Positions 38,421 through 40,303 of a DNA stretch of 40,303 bases are shown here, one piece after another. The position numbers and the translations under genes were made by a program. Source of the stretch: a virus. The notes under the pieces are model-generated. The model searched no databases. It saw only the letters and a program-made list of their open reading frames with translations, and was not told where the DNA came from. The stretch lies in IMG/VR virus record IMGVR_UViG_3300046529_000252, positions 1 through 40,303 of that record, one strand, 5' to 3'. Each line of letters opens with the position of its first letter. Within the stretch, counting starts at the first letter, position 1.

Positions 38421-38438
38421 CTAGATGTCTCGTATGCC
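38421..38438 (-). promoter_or_regulatory. Phage promoter-like motif (PM8)
   Basis: Minus-strand GGCATACGAGACATCTAG, 21 bp upstream of the primase-helicase start and overlapping the end of the HNH gene. Confidence 0.62.
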
Positions 38439-38843
38439 TGGCCACGACAGCACCCACTCAGCAAGGGTCTTCGCACCCTTGGACAGATTGCAGGGAGCAC
38501 ACGCGGGCACGATGTTGCTCGCCACGTCCTCACCACCCTTGGACAGCGGATGCACGTGGTCTAGGTGCTCCGCTAGCCGATCGCAGTAGCAACACCGGTA
38601 TTTCCAGCGGTACAGGATCTCCGTCCGGCTGTACTCTTCCGTCCGCACGCCGTACTTGGCCGCGCGCTTCCCCATCGTCAGCGTGTTCCGCTTGTCCGGC
38701 GGAAGCTTCCGGTAGTAGTCCTTGACGTGCTGCTTACGGCGCTTCTCGCGACACGTCCGGCAGGCACGGGAAGGCTTGCGCGCCTTGCCCGCCAGAAAGT
38801 CATCCTCAGGCTTCGCACGTCTGCACAGCTCGCACGTCTTCAC
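38421..38843 (-). CDS. HNH endonuclease (second copy type)
   Basis: 140 residues from GTG 38843 (GTGA overlap with the upstream stop). N-terminal zinc ribbon CELCRRAKPEDDFLAGK and CRTCREKRRKQ, then the HNH core CCYCDRLAEHLDHVHPLSKG, with NIVPACAPCNLSKGAKTLAE. Unlike the terminase-adjacent HNH it sits in the early region ahead of the replication genes, and resembles free-standing homing-type endonucleases. Its stop lies in the promoter-like motif that serves the next gene. Confidence 0.88.
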   Translation of the reverse strand: MKTCELCRRAKPEDDFLAGKARKPSRACRTCREKRRKQHVKDYYRKLPPDKRNTLTMGKRAAKYGVRTEEYSRTEILYRWKYRCCYCDRLAEHLDHVHPLSKGGEDVASNIVPACAPCNLSKGAKTLAEWVLSWPGIRDI

Positions 38844-39013
38844 CCGCGCACCACCAGCGCGCCACGCACGAACGCAACCCCGATGGCATCCCAACACCTA
38901 GGCCAGTCACGGCGCGACGTCGCGTCCCTGTGAATGACGATGATGTCCCCAACTCCGCACGCCCGTAGGTCCCCTATCGCTGGCGAGCGGTCTTCCGTAA
39001 CGACTCTGATCAT
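38840..39013 (-). CDS. Small hypothetical protein (57 aa)
   Basis: ATG 39013 with GAGGGAAG upstream. Product MIRVVTEDRSPAIGDLRACG, then VGDIIVIHRDATSRRDWPRC and a Val/Gly-rich end (AFVRGALVVRG). Likely a small beta protein. First gene after palindrome 14, coupled to the HNH gene. Confidence 0.7.
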   Translation of the reverse strand: MIRVVTEDRSPAIGDLRACGVGDIIVIHRDATSRRDWPRCWDAIGVAFVRGALVVRG

Positions 39014-39025
39014 GCTTCCTTCCCT

Positions 39026-39047
39026 CACCTACGCACGTGCGTAGATG
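39026..39047. promoter_or_regulatory. Conserved palindrome 14
   Basis: CACCTACGCACGTGCGTAGA plus TG, just after a terminator and 12 bp upstream of the 57-aa gene. Confidence 0.76.
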
Positions 39048-39055
39048 CCCAACGC

Positions 39056-39093
39056 AAAAAGGGACCGGACAGGCACAGTGCCCATCCGGTCCC
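39056..39093 (-). terminator. Rho-independent terminator of the RDF operon
   Basis: GGGACCGGA (39061-39069) / TCCGGTCCC (39085-39093) with inner GGCAC/GTGCC, followed by TTTTTGCG on the minus strand. Confidence 0.9.
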
Positions 39094-39106
39094 AACTCCC
39101 TTGCCG

Positions 39107-39385
39107 CTACTTCAGATCGGCCACCCCAGGGTTAATCAGCCGCACATGCTCAGCGGCAACCCACACAGCGCGTGCAGACTTGCGGCGCGTGAACCCCGAC
39201 TCTTCGCCGGTTGGCTTGAGCAGCAGCATCGGCCGCAACCGCCCCCCAACCTTGCGCGCGGTCACCTTGTGCACGATCGCATCCGTTAGCCGGACCCGAT
39301 TGCCGTGCCGAACCGCGTACGCCACTAGGTCACCCCGGTACAGCTCCTCACCCGCGTAGTCCGTGACTACCCCGCGCTTGCTCAC
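39107..39385 (-). CDS. Small beta-rich hypothetical protein (92 aa)
   Basis: GTG 39385 overlaps the previous stop (GTGA). Begins MSKRGVVTDYAGEELYRGDL; the strand pattern (LVAYAVRHGNRVRLTDAIVH, RLRPMLLLKP, AVWVAAEHVRLI) suggests an SH3-like barrel. Last gene of the RDF operon, followed by a strong terminator. No family recognised. Confidence 0.76.
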   Translation of the reverse strand: MSKRGVVTDYAGEELYRGDLVAYAVRHGNRVRLTDAIVHKVTARKVGGRLRPMLLLKPTGEESGFTRRKSARAVWVAAEHVRLINPGVADLK

Positions 39386-39753
39386 ACGGTCACCGGAGAG
39401 GGTAGGTACGCCTCAGCGGCAGTGAGCGCGTCTGCCCACTTCTCCCCGCTGTCCTGCTGACCCTGAGCGGCGTCAAGAAACTGACCGGCCCGAGTGTCGT
39501 TGCCGACGATGTTGATCAGCGACGACATGACCACTCCGGCGGGCTGACCCTCATGCTTGTGGAACTCAGCGAGCGGGACGCCGAGACGATGAAGAACCTG
39601 ACCGACCAGGCAACCGGGCACGTCCCCGTGCGAATACAGGCACATGCCGGGCTCGTACGGACTGCCCTCCGGAGCCTTGTAGATGCGCTCCGGGCTCTCA
39701 GCCACAACCGCACGCGTCGTCTCATAGATCGTGTTCTCGGAAACCGTCAGCAC
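39382..39753 (-). CDS. Hypothetical protein (123 aa)
   Basis: GTG 39753 with GAGGAG upstream. Begins MLTVSENTIYETTRAVVAES; contains GMCLYSHGDVPGCLVGQVLH and a helical end (AGQFLDAAQGQQDSGEKWAD). Similar helical proteins with a G-C-L-V-G segment are common in actinophages, without known role. Second gene after the RDF. Confidence 0.75.
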   Translation of the reverse strand: MLTVSENTIYETTRAVVAESPERIYKAPEGSPYEPGMCLYSHGDVPGCLVGQVLHRLGVPLAEFHKHEGQPAGVVMSSLINIVGNDTRAGQFLDAAQGQQDSGEKWADALTAAEAYLPSPVTV

Positions 39754-39762
39754 TGTCTCTCC

Positions 39763-39978
39763 TCAGCGGTATTCGGGATCGAAATCGTCTTCGCCGTTGG
39801 GCGCTCCCCATCGGCGTGCACGCTCATGCAGAACCGCCCGACGCTCATTCGGCGGGAACTCCCAGAGGGGACGGCGGACATCCTCATCCGCCGCCTGCCT
39901 CAGGGTGATTCGCGCCAGTGCGTCAGCGTTCAGAATGTGCGTCTCGTCGTACACTCGCCACTCACGCGACTCGCTCAT
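39763..39978 (-). CDS. Small hypothetical protein (71 aa)
   Basis: ATG 39978 lies two bases after the RDF stop. Begins MSESREWRVYDETHILNADA; predicted helical, with many charged residues (RRAVLHERARRWGAPNGEDD). Co-transcribed with the RDF, so a role in excision or early takeover is conceivable. No family recognised. Confidence 0.73.
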   Translation of the reverse strand: MSESREWRVYDETHILNADALARITLRQAADEDVRRPLWEFPPNERRAVLHERARRWGAPNGEDDFDPEYR

Positions 39979-39980
39979 GC

Positions 39981-40303
39981 CTACTCCGCAATGGCAGCGT
40001 TGTAAGAGCGGATGTTCTCAAGCACCGGCTTGCGATACTCCACGTTCTGACCCGCCTTGGTCGTGAACTTCACCAGCTCAAGCCGCATATCGGCGACAAC
40101 CTCACCGCCCACACGGTCTATGGCCTCCTCGTACTCGTGAAGAACCTCAGCCATGGTCCACGCGCCGGACTGGAACGCGAACAGACCAAGCTCCGGATCG
40201 TCAGCGAGCTTGAAGAGAACCTTGATGCTCGGCGACGGACCCCGGTAGCTCTTGGCCGCTTCCTTGCGGTCCTTGAAGAACATCGGGCAGCCGCACGGGC
40301 GTC
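39981..40303 (-). CDS. Recombination directionality factor, gp3-like (3' part; begins at 497)
   Basis: C-terminal part of the 230-residue gene that starts at 497. Codon phase is preserved across the join (bases 40177-40303 duplicate 1-127). This part includes SPSIKVLFKLADDPELGLFA, TMAEVLHEYEEAIDRVGGEV and the ending RKPVLENIRSYNAAIAE. In an annotation of the circle these are one gene, not two. The TAG is followed two bases later by the next ATG. Confidence 0.68.
   Translation of the reverse strand, partial: RPCGCPMFFKDRKEAAKSYRGPSPSIKVLFKLADDPELGLFAFQSGAWTMAEVLHEYEEAIDRVGGEVVADMRLELVKFTTKAGQNVEYRKPVLENIRSYNAAIAE
40177..40303. repeat. Terminal overlap, copy 2 (identical to 1-127)
   Basis: The exact duplicate of the window start; remove one copy to obtain the 40,176-bp circle. 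Confidence 0.93.

Overview
The window is essentially a complete genome of a temperate actinobacteriophage, most likely of Streptomyces or a close relative. The evidence is GC-rich DNA by eye, frequent GTG/TTG starts, an HK97-type siphovirus head and tail module, a large serine integrase, a gp3-like recombination directionality factor, and an 18-22 bp palindrome scattered between genes. That last combination is the signature architecture of the phiC31/TG1 group. Bases 1-127 are identical to 40177-40303, so the unique sequence is 40,176 bp and closes into a circle. The recombination directionality gene runs through the join.

Almost every gene is on the minus strand, so transcription runs from high to low coordinates. 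Starting at the integrase: int (25174-26799) with a likely attP just upstream (26873-26927), then a tRNA array (24084-24809). Next comes a permuted NlpC/P60-like protein, an unknown gene, an HNH endonuclease, a 387 bp non-coding region that is the best candidate for cos/terminase sites, and small and large terminase. The structural genes follow: a small membrane protein, portal, prohead protease, capsid, connector, tail terminator, tail tube, tail chaperones, tape measure, minor tail protein and a tail-tip protein. After these come the lysis genes (GH25 endolysin, two small membrane proteins, holin), a dNMP kinase, the likely immunity repressor (3525-4433), and a RecB/Cas4-like nuclease operon ending with an RNA ligase and the RDF. 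Across the join lie small early genes, an HNH protein, primase-helicase, family A DNA polymerase, a sigma-like protein, ThyX, a lipoprotein, dCMP deaminase and unknown early genes. Between attP and the early genes sits a four-gene plus-strand island (27035-28762) of unknown function, which looks like a moron or lysogeny-expressed cassette.

Three layers of regulatory DNA stand out. (1) Fourteen copies of a palindrome with core CCTACGCACGTGCGTAGG, mostly between a terminator and the next gene, probably repressor operators. (2) Eight copies of an 18-bp minus-strand motif close to GGCATACGAGTCACCTAG, each a short distance upstream of a gene or operon; this looks like a phage-specific promoter. 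(3) Two copies of a 92-bp element with inverted GGGACGGTGGGACG arms, each directly upstream of one of those promoters. The tRNA region is also odd: some members are canonical, while others have shortened anticodon arms.
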